The notes below the pieces were generated by a model, which was given only the letters and a program-made list of their open reading frames with translations, was not told the origin of the DNA and ran no database searches. Below are positions 7,275-16,363 of a stretch of DNA of 57,880 nt, one piece after another (positions within the stretch are counted from its first letter, which is position 1; the number at the start of each line of letters is the position of its first letter). This DNA is from Alphaproteobacteria bacterium (GTDB lineage: Bacteria > Pseudomonadota > Alphaproteobacteria > JAOXRX01). A program made the translations under genes and the position numbers. The DNA lies in the NCBI GenBank assembly GCA_025800285.1, contig JAOXRX010000036.1, positions 1 to 57,880 of the forward strand, written 5' to 3'.

Positions 7275-9259
7275 CTTATTTTACCTCTTAGATCTTTTTT
7301 CTGTCCTAAATATCTTAGACCAGCTTTTTTCATAAAGCAAGAAACTTTTGTTTTTTGCCCTACTCCTATCTCTAGGAATAGCTTCCCTTGAGGTTTCATG
7401 TATTTACAAACTTCTTTAGAAATTTCTTCATAACAGTTTAGCCCTTCATTTTCAGCAAACAATGCCAAATGAGGATCATAATTATAAACTTCTTTTGATA
7501 GTTTTTCATCTCTTTTAACATAAGGAGGGTTTGATATTATTATATCGAATTCTCCATGAACATTATCAAACCAGTTGCTTTTTATAAACTTACATCTGTC
7601 CTTCAATTTTAAAGAGTTAGCATTTTGTCTTGCCTGCCTAAGAGCTCCAGCTGATAAATCAACACCAACACCTGTAGCATTCTTAAATTCATGCAAAATA
7701 GATAATAACAAGCAGCCACTACCTGTTCCTAAATCTAATACTCTAAGCTCGTCATTATCATCAAAGTTTTCTAATATACTTTCAACAACACTTTCGCTAT
7801 CTGGTCTAGGCACAAGAGTATTCTTATTCAAACCAAACTCTAGCCCCCAAAATTCTTTACTTTTTTCAATTCTAGCAATAGGCTCATTATTTAATCTTCT
7901 TTTAACCAGTTTATTTATAGCTAACTCATCTCTATGAGATAGAGCTCTAGCCCCATCCACAAAAAGCATTGTTCTACTTACCCCTAATGCTTTTTGCATT
8001 ATAATACTACTATCAAGAACAGGATTATCAATTTTTGCTTCATTGAATTTATTAATTATATCTTGTCTTTTCTGAGAAACGGTCGAAGGAATTACTTTTG
8101 TTGATAGCATAATTAATAATAGACAACCAAAGTCAAAATATTTATACCCCGTATATAATGTCATAGAGATAAGAATAGGTGCTAAACAAGAATAAGAAAT
8201 AAAATTAATATTTTTATTATTTGTAAAGACCTTTATAAATATTAAAGCTAAATATGAAGAGTATAAGAAAGTTCCTAACAAACCTGTTTTTAAAACAAAG
8301 TAAGTAAACATACAATGAGTAAAACCTACCTTTGTATCAACAATAGCTGGTGATTGAAACTTATACCCCCAACCTTTACCGAATAATATATCTGCTACAC
8401 TATTTTTAATTTCGCTAATTACAGCATAGAACTCTTCAATTCTTGAATTACTGCCAACAGCTCTAGTTTTTTCAATTAACATATTAAGTGAGGTATCTAT
8501 ATATTCTCCAAAGTAGAAATACATTAAAGCAAATATACCCAATGCAGATACAACATATAATATATTTTTTCTTGATTTATTAACTACATATAAACTTGAG
8601 AAAACAACAGCTGAACCAATTGAGGCTCTTTGAGAAGTTGCCATCATCGCTCCAAAACAAATTGTAGAATAGAAAATTGTTAAGCCTTTTTTTATTAAAC
8701 TTTTAACCTCAAAAAAATCTAAAAACATAAATAATGTTGCAAACAATATAAATGGAGAAATTGCTAAATACATATTGTTATCATAAAATCCAAACTCCCC
8801 CAATAGCTCCCAAGAAAACCCCGATATAATCAAGAACCTTAAAGCCAAACAAACTCCAGCAAAAACACCAACTAAATAAAGTCTAGAGGTATCTCTATTA
8901 GATATTTTTGAATACATAAACACAGGTATAAAAGAATAAAGCAACGGTATAGCATCTCGTATAATCAAAGATAAACTATGCCCTCTTATAAGCCCATTAA
9001 CAAATGGAATTATGAATAAAAATGATAAAGCTACACTACCAACCTTTTCAAAAGCTTCTCGTTTTTTTTCAAATAAAGGTCTTAATGTTAAAACTCCAAG
9101 AAAATTGAATGTTCCAATTGATATAACTAGCAATATGGCAATAACTATTTCAACCACACCTAAACTTTCTGGAGTTGGTTGCCCCCATATAGAGTATATA
9201 GTGATTGCTAGCAATAATAATTGCATTTGCAAATGAGAGTAATTAATCTTTTTTAACAT
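7250..9259 (-). CDS. prmC: Fusion of a Wzy/O-antigen-ligase-like membrane protein with PrmC glutamine methyltransferase
   Basis: 669 residues. Residues 1 to about 390 form a multi-spanning membrane protein of the O-antigen polymerase/ligase type: many hydrophobic segments and a large loop with SNSRIEEFYA, FGKGWGYKF and GFTHCMFTY. Residues from about 395 to 669 are a complete PrmC: the N-terminal helical domain (AKIDNPVLDSSIIMQKALG), FWGLEFGLNKNTLVPRPDSE, the SAM loop LDLGTGSGCLLLS, and the catalytic SNPPYV. PrmC methylates the GGQ glutamine of release factors. Met384 (codon at 8108-8110) sits exactly at the boundary in frame, but has no clear ribosome binding site. The gene follows the SLBB export gene in the same direction. 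Confidence 0.88.
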   Translation of the reverse strand: MLKKINYSHLQMQLLLLAITIYSIWGQPTPESLGVVEIVIAILLVISIGTFNFLGVLTLRPLFEKKREAFEKVGSVALSFLFIIPFVNGLIRGHSLSLIIRDAIPLLYSFIPVFMYSKISNRDTSRLYLVGVFAGVCLALRFLIISGFSWELLGEFGFYDNNMYLAISPFILFATLFMFLDFFEVKSLIKKGLTIFYSTICFGAMMATSQRASIGSAVVFSSLYVVNKSRKNILYVVSALGIFALMYFYFGEYIDTSLNMLIEKTRAVGSNSRIEEFYAVISEIKNSVADILFGKGWGYKFQSPAIVDTKVGFTHCMFTYFVLKTGLLGTFLYSSYLALIFIKVFTNNKNINFISYSCLAPILISMTLYTGYKYFDFGCLLLIMLSTKVIPSTVSQKRQDIINKFNEAKIDNPVLDSSIIMQKALGVSRTMLFVDGARALSHRDELAINKLVKRRLNNEPIARIEKSKEFWGLEFGLNKNTLVPRPDSESVVESILENFDDNDELRVLDLGTGSGCLLLSILHEFKNATGVGVDLSAGALRQARQNANSLKLKDRCKFIKSNWFDNVHGEFDIIISNPPYVKRDEKLSKEVYNYDPHLALFAENEGLNCYEEISKEVCKYMKPQGKLFLEIGVGQKTKVSCFMKKAGLRYLGQKKDLRGKIRCIVFQKP

Positions 9260-9306
9260 TCGATAAATTTAACAAATAAATACTATTCTTGCAAGAATAT
9301 ATTTAA

Positions 9307-11484
9307 TTAATCTTTTATATCTGAAATTGCTGCAGTTGTAATTGCAATTTGACTTAATACATTTGTTATGAATGTAGAGCTTTCCATAAAGTTATATGGA
9401 TCTGGATCTCTAGGAACTATAATTGTAGAGCCTTCAGGAACAGATGTTTCTGCAAAATCCCACGAACTCTCTTTTATAGGTTTAGAGCTACCATCAGGGA
9501 ATAGTATAAAACCTCTACCCTTATCCGCATAATAGCTATAGCCACCAGCTTCTTTGATATAATCTCTAGATTTCTTACCTGTTTCAAATTTCAGATTTGA
9601 TGGATTTAAAACCTCTCCCATCACATGAACAGTTAAACTCCTTTTAGGCACATATACTTTATCACCTTCTTGAAGTAGTATATCTTTTTCTGGAGAAGTA
9701 GCCAAAGCATCAGGATTTGCCTCAACAACTATTCTGCCTAAAGGCTTAATTGCTTTAATTTCCTCTATTAAACTCTGAGAATATTTTATATGATTTGTAT
9801 TTACATCTTCATTTGATGCAATATATTCTGCTAAACTTCTTTCTAAGTTTCTTACTGCCTGCTTGTATTTTTCTTTCTCTTTAATCCTAGCACTTTCTCT
9901 AGAATAAACAGTCCCGTAAGCATAAGACTCTTCTGTTAAACCTCCTGCTCTAGCAATTAAACTAGAAAGTTTCTCTCCTCGAACAAAGCTATATTTCCCA
10001 GGATATTTAACCTCTCCAGATATGTAAACACCAGCATCATTTACTAAATCAAATTTAGCTTTAACAACTACAGAATCACCTCTGGTAACTCTAATGTATT
10101 TTTCTTTTAGATCGTTAAATGATAATTGCTTTTTATCTATTCTATCATATTTTGTTTTTGTAACCTCTATTTTCTGATTATTTGCAGAAGGCAAAACACC
10201 TCCTGAAAGTCCAATTAAGTCTGTAACCTTAACATTATCATAAACAGGATATAAACCTTCTTGAGAAACCTCTCCATATAAAGATACCGAGTTATTAGCC
10301 AATAAATCATAATGCTTTAGAACTATATCATTTAAATCTTCTTTTTCTTCTTTTTGAAAACTTTCAATATCTTGCTTAGTTAATAGAGTTATTTTATCGC
10401 CTTGTTTTAGAATAACCTCTCTATTTTTAGACAGAACAAGAGCAGGATTAAACATAATTTTATTAGCTGTTAGATTTTTATCATTAAATCTTTCAATAAT
10501 GCCAATGAAAGGATACATGTTCTTTTTATAATCCAAGTCTATTTCCTTCATTAGCTCTGATAAATATTTGCTTTTATTAATAGATAAAAATCTGCTAGAA
10601 TTTGAATTAATCATCTCAACGACTTCAGATGAGGATTTAGAATCAGATACTATAATCAAGTTTCCCTTACCAAATTTAGTTTTATTAACACTTACATTTT
10701 TATCAATTCCTGCTATAACTCTTATTAATTCATCATTACCAGAACTCTCAAATATAGATTCTTTTTGAAGACTTCCTATAACTGCTACCGTCTCACTTAT
10801 TGTTGGTATCATAACCCTAGTAGAATGCTTTAAATAAACATCTTCAAAGTTATCATTACCTGCAAACATTTCATATAAATCAATAACCTTTTTCTCTCCG
10901 TTATTTATTACTATAATTTTTCTAAGACTACCTGTTTTCTTTATACCCCCAGCCATAGATATAAGATCACTAAGTTTAGACATAGCATTAAGAGTATATG
11001 CACCAGGTTTTGCCACCTCTCCCAAAATAGTAGCATTGATTAAACGAATTTTATTTAAGCTAACATAACTTTTTGTATTTAGATACATCTTAGAAACACG
11101 AGCCTGTAATAAATCTTTGAATTCATACAGTTTTAAACCAGCAGCATCTATTGGCAACAAACCTTCAAATATAACTTTACCATGCTTATTAACAGTTACT
11201 TCATAAGTCATATTTTTGCCACCAGTTAAAGAAACACTTATTTCATCACCACTTCCTAACACATAGTCATCTTGAACTCCCCCTGATGACACATAATTTC
11301 CTCTTTTAATAAGCTCATTATATCCATATTGATATAAGTCTTTTTGTGATAATTTTTGATTATAGTATTTCTCAACTTTAGAGAACTTATTTTCACTTAT
11401 CTCTTTTAATTCTTCTACAGCAAAGCTCATATTACTACACAACACAAAAACAAGCATTATTAAGCTTTTTAAAAAAACTTTCAT
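9307..11484 (-). CDS. Polysaccharide export protein with SLBB domains (Wza-like)
   Basis: 725 residues with an N-terminal signal peptide (cut after SFA, about residue 22). A poly-export domain follows (VLGSGDEISVSLTGG), then a series of SLBB beta-grasp repeats recognisable as ATILGEVAKPGAYTLN, VSLYGEVSQEGLYPVY, VYISGEVKYPGKYSF and VHVMGEVLNPSNLKF. Such proteins form the outer-membrane or periplasmic channel for capsule or exopolysaccharide. It is longer than Wza (about 380) because it has extra SLBB repeats, as in multi-SLBB export proteins. It heads the leftward run to the polymerase/PrmC fusion, a lipoprotein and secB. Confidence 0.87.
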   Translation of the reverse strand: MKVFLKSLIMLVFVLCSNMSFAVEELKEISENKFSKVEKYYNQKLSQKDLYQYGYNELIKRGNYVSSGGVQDDYVLGSGDEISVSLTGGKNMTYEVTVNKHGKVIFEGLLPIDAAGLKLYEFKDLLQARVSKMYLNTKSYVSLNKIRLINATILGEVAKPGAYTLNAMSKLSDLISMAGGIKKTGSLRKIIVINNGEKKVIDLYEMFAGNDNFEDVYLKHSTRVMIPTISETVAVIGSLQKESIFESSGNDELIRVIAGIDKNVSVNKTKFGKGNLIIVSDSKSSSEVVEMINSNSSRFLSINKSKYLSELMKEIDLDYKKNMYPFIGIIERFNDKNLTANKIMFNPALVLSKNREVILKQGDKITLLTKQDIESFQKEEKEDLNDIVLKHYDLLANNSVSLYGEVSQEGLYPVYDNVKVTDLIGLSGGVLPSANNQKIEVTKTKYDRIDKKQLSFNDLKEKYIRVTRGDSVVVKAKFDLVNDAGVYISGEVKYPGKYSFVRGEKLSSLIARAGGLTEESYAYGTVYSRESARIKEKEKYKQAVRNLERSLAEYIASNEDVNTNHIKYSQSLIEEIKAIKPLGRIVVEANPDALATSPEKDILLQEGDKVYVPKRSLTVHVMGEVLNPSNLKFETGKKSRDYIKEAGGYSYYADKGRGFILFPDGSSKPIKESSWDFAETSVPEGSTIIVPRDPDPYNFMESSTFITNVLSQIAITTAAISDIKD

Positions 11485-11577
11485 TTATTTAACCTCTTAG
11501 ATATTAAACATATTAAAATATTATTTCAGCTCATCATATAGATAAACTTATTTTTATGCAAGATAAAAAACTATATA

Positions 11578-11607
11578 TTGACATACATATAAAATATATA
11601 CTATATA
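11578..11607 (+). promoter_or_regulatory. Promoter of the GLUG adhesin gene
   Basis: TTGACA at 11578-11583 followed after 18 bp by TATATA, about 30 bp before the start codon. The surrounding sequence is almost pure A+T, so the -10 position is approximate. Confidence 0.5.
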
Positions 11608-11637
11608 TATTATTAATATATGAAAAAGGAGATAAAT

Positions 11638-14298
11638 ATGCAGAGAAAATTCCAAAAAACTATATTATACACAGTAATACTAATTACATCTTTTATATGT
11701 GGCATGAACACAAGCATCGCTAGAGATTATTACTACTTTACATCTTTAACTGGACTTATAGACTCTAACTCCAATATACCTTTTGACGGCAGTGTTGTTG
11801 CAGAAGCAGTTGGCAATGTTAAAATAAACATTGATGATATTGTTATAGATCAAAGCGATACAAATAAAGAAATTGATTTTTCAATAACAGCTTCAGGAGA
11901 TATAAACCCAGACGAAGTAAGTCTATATTTCAAATTAAGCAATGAAAATATTATTGCAAAAGATAATGTGATTATATCAGGGACTGGAATTAATAGAAAA
12001 ATCTCTATATCAAGAGCAATTAGCGATGAAACTGGAGAGACTCACTTAAGCATATTTGCAGCAGCAGGAAATACTCAAGAAGCAACAAAGCATATTGATA
12101 TCACTGTTTCATCTACATGTGATAACCCTATAGATGCTGGAGGACATGCTATATTATGTAATTCTCATCAAGAATATTTACTTTCTAGCGATAAAGACTT
12201 ATTACATATATCCAAATATCAAAGTGATTCAGCGATTGGAGAAAGAATATTAAATGGAACTTTCCAATTGACTAAAAGCATTTCTTTTGACTCAAATGAG
12301 AGCAATGTAGATTGGGATAATAGTGGAACAGCAGGAGATAATAACGATAACGAAGGCTGGACTCCTATTGGGAACCCAACAAATAAATTTAAAGGGAAAA
12401 TATTAGGTAACGGTAAAACAATATCTAATCTATATATAAACAGGCCATCATCTGATTATCAAGGATTTATAGGGTATTCAGATTTAGGAAAAATATATGA
12501 TATTGGACTAAAAAATGCTTACATAAAGGGTAAAGATAATGTTGGAGGACTTGGAGGACATATATCATTTGTTTCTAATAGTTATGTAAAAGGAGAAGTA
12601 AGAGGAACTCATTATATTGGAGGAATCTTAGGAGATGCTTCATATTCATATATAAATAATTGTTATACAGATGCTCAAGTGATAGGAACTTCTGAAGTTG
12701 GGGGAATAGTTGGAGGGAAAGCCCCTTCTTATATTAATAACTCTTACTCTGCTGGCAATATTTCTGGATCCTCTTATGTGGGAGGGCTTGTCGGTAAATC
12801 GGCTTCAAATCTTGCTATTAAAAACAGTTATTCCACAGCAAGTGTTAGTGCTTCTTCGCTTAAAGGAGGACTTGTTGGAGGCGGAGATATAAACATAAAC
12901 AATGAAAATAATCTGTGTGAATATCATGATGAATCTACAATAACAATTTGCAATAGTGAAAATGCAAATTTAATCAGAAACAAAGGAAGTATTAGTTTAT
13001 GGGAAGACAAGCTATGGGAAGATTTAAATGATATAAATCCTAAATTAGAGTGGGAAGTTGCTGGTAATATAGATAGTAAAATAGCTTTCGATAACATACC
13101 ATCAGCTTGCGACTCATCCAATCCTCTAGAGAATATATATTACGATGGGAACTCTTATGTAATTGGTGGGGAAAATGGGAATAGCAAATTAGCAGAAAAA
13201 CAATTACTATGCCTATCTCAATTACAAACATATGAATCAATGTCAGCAAATTATAAATTAAATGCAGATGTGGATTTTGGAGACAAAACTTCTGTTGATT
13301 GGGATGGCGATGGCAACCTATCATCAGCAGATGACTCTAAAGGTTGGAATCCTATAGGAGTAAATGAATCAAATATATTCTTAGGGAACTTTAATGGACA
13401 AGGGCATTATATAAAGAACATTTATATTAATAGACCTTCTTCAAATCAACAAGGATTTTTAGGGAAAGCTAGAGGATCATACATATCAAACCTATCAATA
13501 TTAAATATAACTGTTACAGGCAACGAAAATGTTGGTGGTTTAATTGGTAGTGCCTCTTACTCAACATTACATAATAATAGTGTTACAGGAAATATAACAG
13601 GCAACTCCAAACATGTTGGAGGGCTATCTGGATCAGCTTCTAATGTTTCTCAATGTTATGCAGATGTAAATGTGATTGGTAAATCGACTCATGTTGGAGG
13701 ACTTCTTGGAGGCAGCTTAACTGGCTATACAGTCAAAAATTCTTATTCCTCTGGAACAGTTAACGGGACAAGTGATTTAGTCGGAGGCCTAATAGGCTAT
13801 GGTCAATCAAATATTGAGAACTGTTATTCAACTGCTAAAGTAACAGGACAAAACTCTTATGTTGGAGGACTAGCTGGTTATGGTTATAAAGTATTAAACA
13901 GTTATGCTACTGGTAATGTAAGCGGAGCATCTCAAAGAATTGGAGGATTAGTCGGAAACCTTACATCATTAGGCTTCTTAACAAATAGTTATGCAACAGG
14001 AAATGTAACAGGTATTAGTGGAGTTGGAAGATTAGTTGGAGTTTCTTTCTCAAAAATAACTAACAGTTATGGAATTGGGACAGTTAGTGGCTCTGTAAAT
14101 GTAGGAAGCTTGGCTGGATACTCATCAGTGTCTCCTGCAAATGAAGGAGGATATTGTGATGAGGTTCAAAGTGTAGCGACAGTCTGTAATGCCTCACAAA
14201 TATCTACAATACAAACGGGCTCAACATATGGAGCATGGGATAGCGAATCTTGGAATCTAGGAAGCTCAGAGCCTTCGCTAAAAAACATGCCTAATTAA
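11638..14298 (+). CDS. Large secreted GLUG-repeat protein, probable adhesin
   Basis: 886 residues from this start, chosen because AAGGAG lies 7 nt upstream; an ATG 18 bp earlier overlaps that site's surroundings. A signal peptide (cut near SIA-RDY) is followed by an Ig-like region. Two homologous halves come next, each opening with a Cys-containing segment and a WxPIG block (EGWTPIGN, KGWNPIGV) and then rows of GLUG motifs (VGGLVG, VGGLLGG, IGGLVGN) separated by NSYATGNVSG-type strands. This is a beta-helix architecture found in bacterial surface adhesins. No anchoring domain or autotransporter barrel is visible. The C-terminus resembles that of the gene at the right window edge. Confidence 0.85.
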   Translation: MQRKFQKTILYTVILITSFICGMNTSIARDYYYFTSLTGLIDSNSNIPFDGSVVAEAVGNVKINIDDIVIDQSDTNKEIDFSITASGDINPDEVSLYFKLSNENIIAKDNVIISGTGINRKISISRAISDETGETHLSIFAAAGNTQEATKHIDITVSSTCDNPIDAGGHAILCNSHQEYLLSSDKDLLHISKYQSDSAIGERILNGTFQLTKSISFDSNESNVDWDNSGTAGDNNDNEGWTPIGNPTNKFKGKILGNGKTISNLYINRPSSDYQGFIGYSDLGKIYDIGLKNAYIKGKDNVGGLGGHISFVSNSYVKGEVRGTHYIGGILGDASYSYINNCYTDAQVIGTSEVGGIVGGKAPSYINNSYSAGNISGSSYVGGLVGKSASNLAIKNSYSTASVSASSLKGGLVGGGDININNENNLCEYHDESTITICNSENANLIRNKGSISLWEDKLWEDLNDINPKLEWEVAGNIDSKIAFDNIPSACDSSNPLENIYYDGNSYVIGGENGNSKLAEKQLLCLSQLQTYESMSANYKLNADVDFGDKTSVDWDGDGNLSSADDSKGWNPIGVNESNIFLGNFNGQGHYIKNIYINRPSSNQQGFLGKARGSYISNLSILNITVTGNENVGGLIGSASYSTLHNNSVTGNITGNSKHVGGLSGSASNVSQCYADVNVIGKSTHVGGLLGGSLTGYTVKNSYSSGTVNGTSDLVGGLIGYGQSNIENCYSTAKVTGQNSYVGGLAGYGYKVLNSYATGNVSGASQRIGGLVGNLTSLGFLTNSYATGNVTGISGVGRLVGVSFSKITNSYGIGTVSGSVNVGSLAGYSSVSPANEGGYCDEVQSVATVCNASQISTIQTGSTYGAWDSESWNLGSSEPSLKNMPN

Positions 14299-14303
14299 AA
14301 TTT

Positions 14304-14335
14304 ATAGCCACAAGCTTTATTGTGGCTATATTTAT
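14304..14335 (+). terminator. Terminator of the GLUG adhesin gene
   Basis: ATAGCCACAA, a six-base loop and TTGTGGCTAT, then ATTTAT. The stem is strong but the T-tract is weak. Confidence 0.6.
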
Positions 14336-14412
14336 AAAATATTGTCTTGAAAAAAATTAAAAAATAGTCTATATACTTACTTGAATATAATAAATATTAA
14401 GGAATGTATAAA

Positions 14413-14916
14413 ATGAAAAAAATATTAGCTTTATTAGTGTTAATTACTATAACAAACTCAGCATTTGCATCAGAGCCAACATTAATTGATGCTCATGGAG
14501 ATTGGGAATCTTATACTTTCACCGAAGAAAGTGGTAGAGTTTGTTACATGGCATCCACTCCAAAATCATCCGTAGGTAAATATACTTATAGAGGTGATAT
14601 CATAGCTATGCTAACTCATCGCCCAGGAGATAATTCTAAAAATGTTTTTAGTTTTAAAACAGGATACTCTTTCAAAGCTAATAGTGAAGTAACTTTAAAA
14701 ATAGATAATAAAAGATGGAAGTTGTTTACAGATAAAGATACTGCTTGGGCTAAAGATGAAAGAACTGATAATGAAATTGCAGAAGCAATTCAAAGAGGCT
14801 CAAAAATGACTATAGAGGGACATTCTTCAAGAGGAACATATACCAAAGATACTTTCTCATTAAGAGGAACAATGTCAGCATATACAGACATATCTAGAAG
14901 ATGTAAGGTAAAATAA
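14413..14916 (+). CDS. Invasion-associated locus B (IalB) family protein
   Basis: 167 residues from the ATG at 14413. The earlier ATG at 14404 directly abuts the AAGGA ribosome binding site, so the second is preferred. A clear signal peptide ends in AFA-SEP. The mature part shows IalB-family features: an early GDWESYTF segment, a Cys pair (CYMAS near the start, RRCK at the end), PKSS, MLTHRPG and an FSLRG strand. Members are periplasmic or surface proteins; the Bartonella prototype is linked to erythrocyte invasion, but the family is widespread in non-pathogens. The stop overlaps the start of rlmN, a pairing frequent in Alphaproteobacteria. Confidence 0.85.
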   Translation: MKKILALLVLITITNSAFASEPTLIDAHGDWESYTFTEESGRVCYMASTPKSSVGKYTYRGDIIAMLTHRPGDNSKNVFSFKTGYSFKANSEVTLKIDNKRWKLFTDKDTAWAKDERTDNEIAEAIQRGSKMTIEGHSSRGTYTKDTFSLRGTMSAYTDISRRCKVK

Positions 14917-15965
14917 TGAAAAAAAATCTCTTAGGTTTATCTTACGATGAATTATTCAACTTATTAAATGAAGAACTAGATGTAAAAAAATATCAAGTAA
15001 AACAAATTTACTCTTGGATATACCACCATGGAGCTAGAAATTTTTTAGATATGACCAATATATCTAAAAAACTACAAAAAACACTAGAAGACAGATATGA
15101 AATAAAACGATTAAAAGTCCTTAATGAGCAAAAATCTATTGACGGCACTGTAAAGTGGTTATTAGAGACTGAAGATGGCAATTCTGTAGAATGTGTTTTC
15201 ATTCCTGAAGGAAACAGAGGCGGAGCTTTATGTGTATCATCTCAAGTAGGATGCAAAATGGGCTGCAAGTTTTGTTGTACAGCAACTCAAGATTTTACTA
15301 GAAACCTAACCACACCTGAAATAATAGCTCAAGTAGTTCATTGTAGAGACTATGTTCAAGAGTGGGGAAAACTATTAGAGACAAGAAAATTTTCTAACAT
15401 TGTTATGATGGGACAAGGAGAACCTTTAAATAACTACGACAACTTAGTTAAAGCTCTAAACATAATGTCTGATGGAGAAGGTTTATCTATATCAAAAAGA
15501 AGAATTACCGTATCTACTTGCGGAATAGCAAATAAGATTGTTTCTCTTGGAATTGATACAGATGTTAAATTAGCTATATCCTTACATGCTGTTAATGACG
15601 AAAAAAGAAGTAAAATAATGCCTATAAACAAAGCTTTTCCTATTAAAAAGCTTATGGCAGAGATTAGAAAATATCCAAACTTATCAAACTCTAGAAGAGT
15701 AACTTTTGAATATATCATGATAGATGGACTTAATGATACAAAGCAAGATGCTTTAGACTTAATTAAGCTATTGAAAGGAATCCCTGCGAAAATTAATCTT
15801 ATAGGCTTCAATGAATGGGAGGGCTCATCTTTTAAGAGATCTTCTCCAGAAGCTATGAAAAGATTCTCTGATATATTAACAAGAGCAGGATACATTTGCC
15901 CTATCAGGACTCCAAGAGGCAATGATATTTCTGCAGCCTGCGGTCAACTTAAGAATAAGTCTTAA
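14916..15965 (+). CDS. rlmN: 23S rRNA/tRNA adenine-C2 methyltransferase RlmN
   Basis: 349-residue radical-SAM enzyme that methylates A2503 of 23S rRNA and A37 of some tRNAs. The radical-SAM cluster motif is CKMGCKFC (Cys113, Cys117, Cys120). The GQGEPLNN motif follows, and the methyl-carrying cysteine pair is completed by the cysteine near residue 342 (ISAACGQL). Full length. Its ATG overlaps the TAA of the IalB-family gene (TAATG), so the two are translationally coupled. Confidence 0.97.
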   Translation: MKKNLLGLSYDELFNLLNEELDVKKYQVKQIYSWIYHHGARNFLDMTNISKKLQKTLEDRYEIKRLKVLNEQKSIDGTVKWLLETEDGNSVECVFIPEGNRGGALCVSSQVGCKMGCKFCCTATQDFTRNLTTPEIIAQVVHCRDYVQEWGKLLETRKFSNIVMMGQGEPLNNYDNLVKALNIMSDGEGLSISKRRITVSTCGIANKIVSLGIDTDVKLAISLHAVNDEKRSKIMPINKAFPIKKLMAEIRKYPNLSNSRRVTFEYIMIDGLNDTKQDALDLIKLLKGIPAKINLIGFNEWEGSSFKRSSPEAMKRFSDILTRAGYICPIRTPRGNDISAACGQLKNKS

Positions 15966-16060
15966 TAGCTATTAGTTAAAAATTTATGATAAAAAAAGCC
16001 TTTAGATAGATATTTAGGCAATATACTTATTTCAGTAAATTAAATTGTTAGATAATATAA

Positions 16061-16089
16061 GCGATTCGTTTTTTATAGTGTAGAATCGC
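16061..16089. repeat. Inverted repeat in the 398-bp gap after rlmN
   Basis: GCGATTC and GAATCGC around a 15-base loop. A second palindrome (GCTTAAGTTTTAAGC) follows near 16110. The stretch 15966-16285 has no gene I can support. On the minus strand, a hairpin at about 15998-16020 followed by a T-run could be a terminator. No known RNA family is recognised. Confidence 0.5.
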
Positions 16090-16285
16090 ACAAAAACCAA
16101 AAATTTCGCTTAAGTTTTAAGCAAAATATTAGCAAAAAAAAGCAATAATCACCTGTTTATCAAGCTAAAAACTTAAAAAAAACTATAAATCGAACTTTTT
16201 CCGTTTAAAAAGCACTTTATCGTAATAAAATAACAAATAAACACAACTTTTTATTAATAAAAATACAATAAATATTGAGTTTGAT

Positions 16286-16314
16286 TTGACTTTTACCTAA
16301 AAACATGGTATAAG
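16286..16314 (+). promoter_or_regulatory. Strong promoter of the charged orphan gene at 16364
   Basis: TTGACT (16286-16291), a 17-bp spacer and TATAAG (16309-16314). A small palindrome (TATCTATAGATA) lies at the predicted transcription start. Confidence 0.65.
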
Positions 16315-16363
16315 TATATCTATAGATAGGAAACATCTATACAAAATTTTTTGGAGGTAAAAA

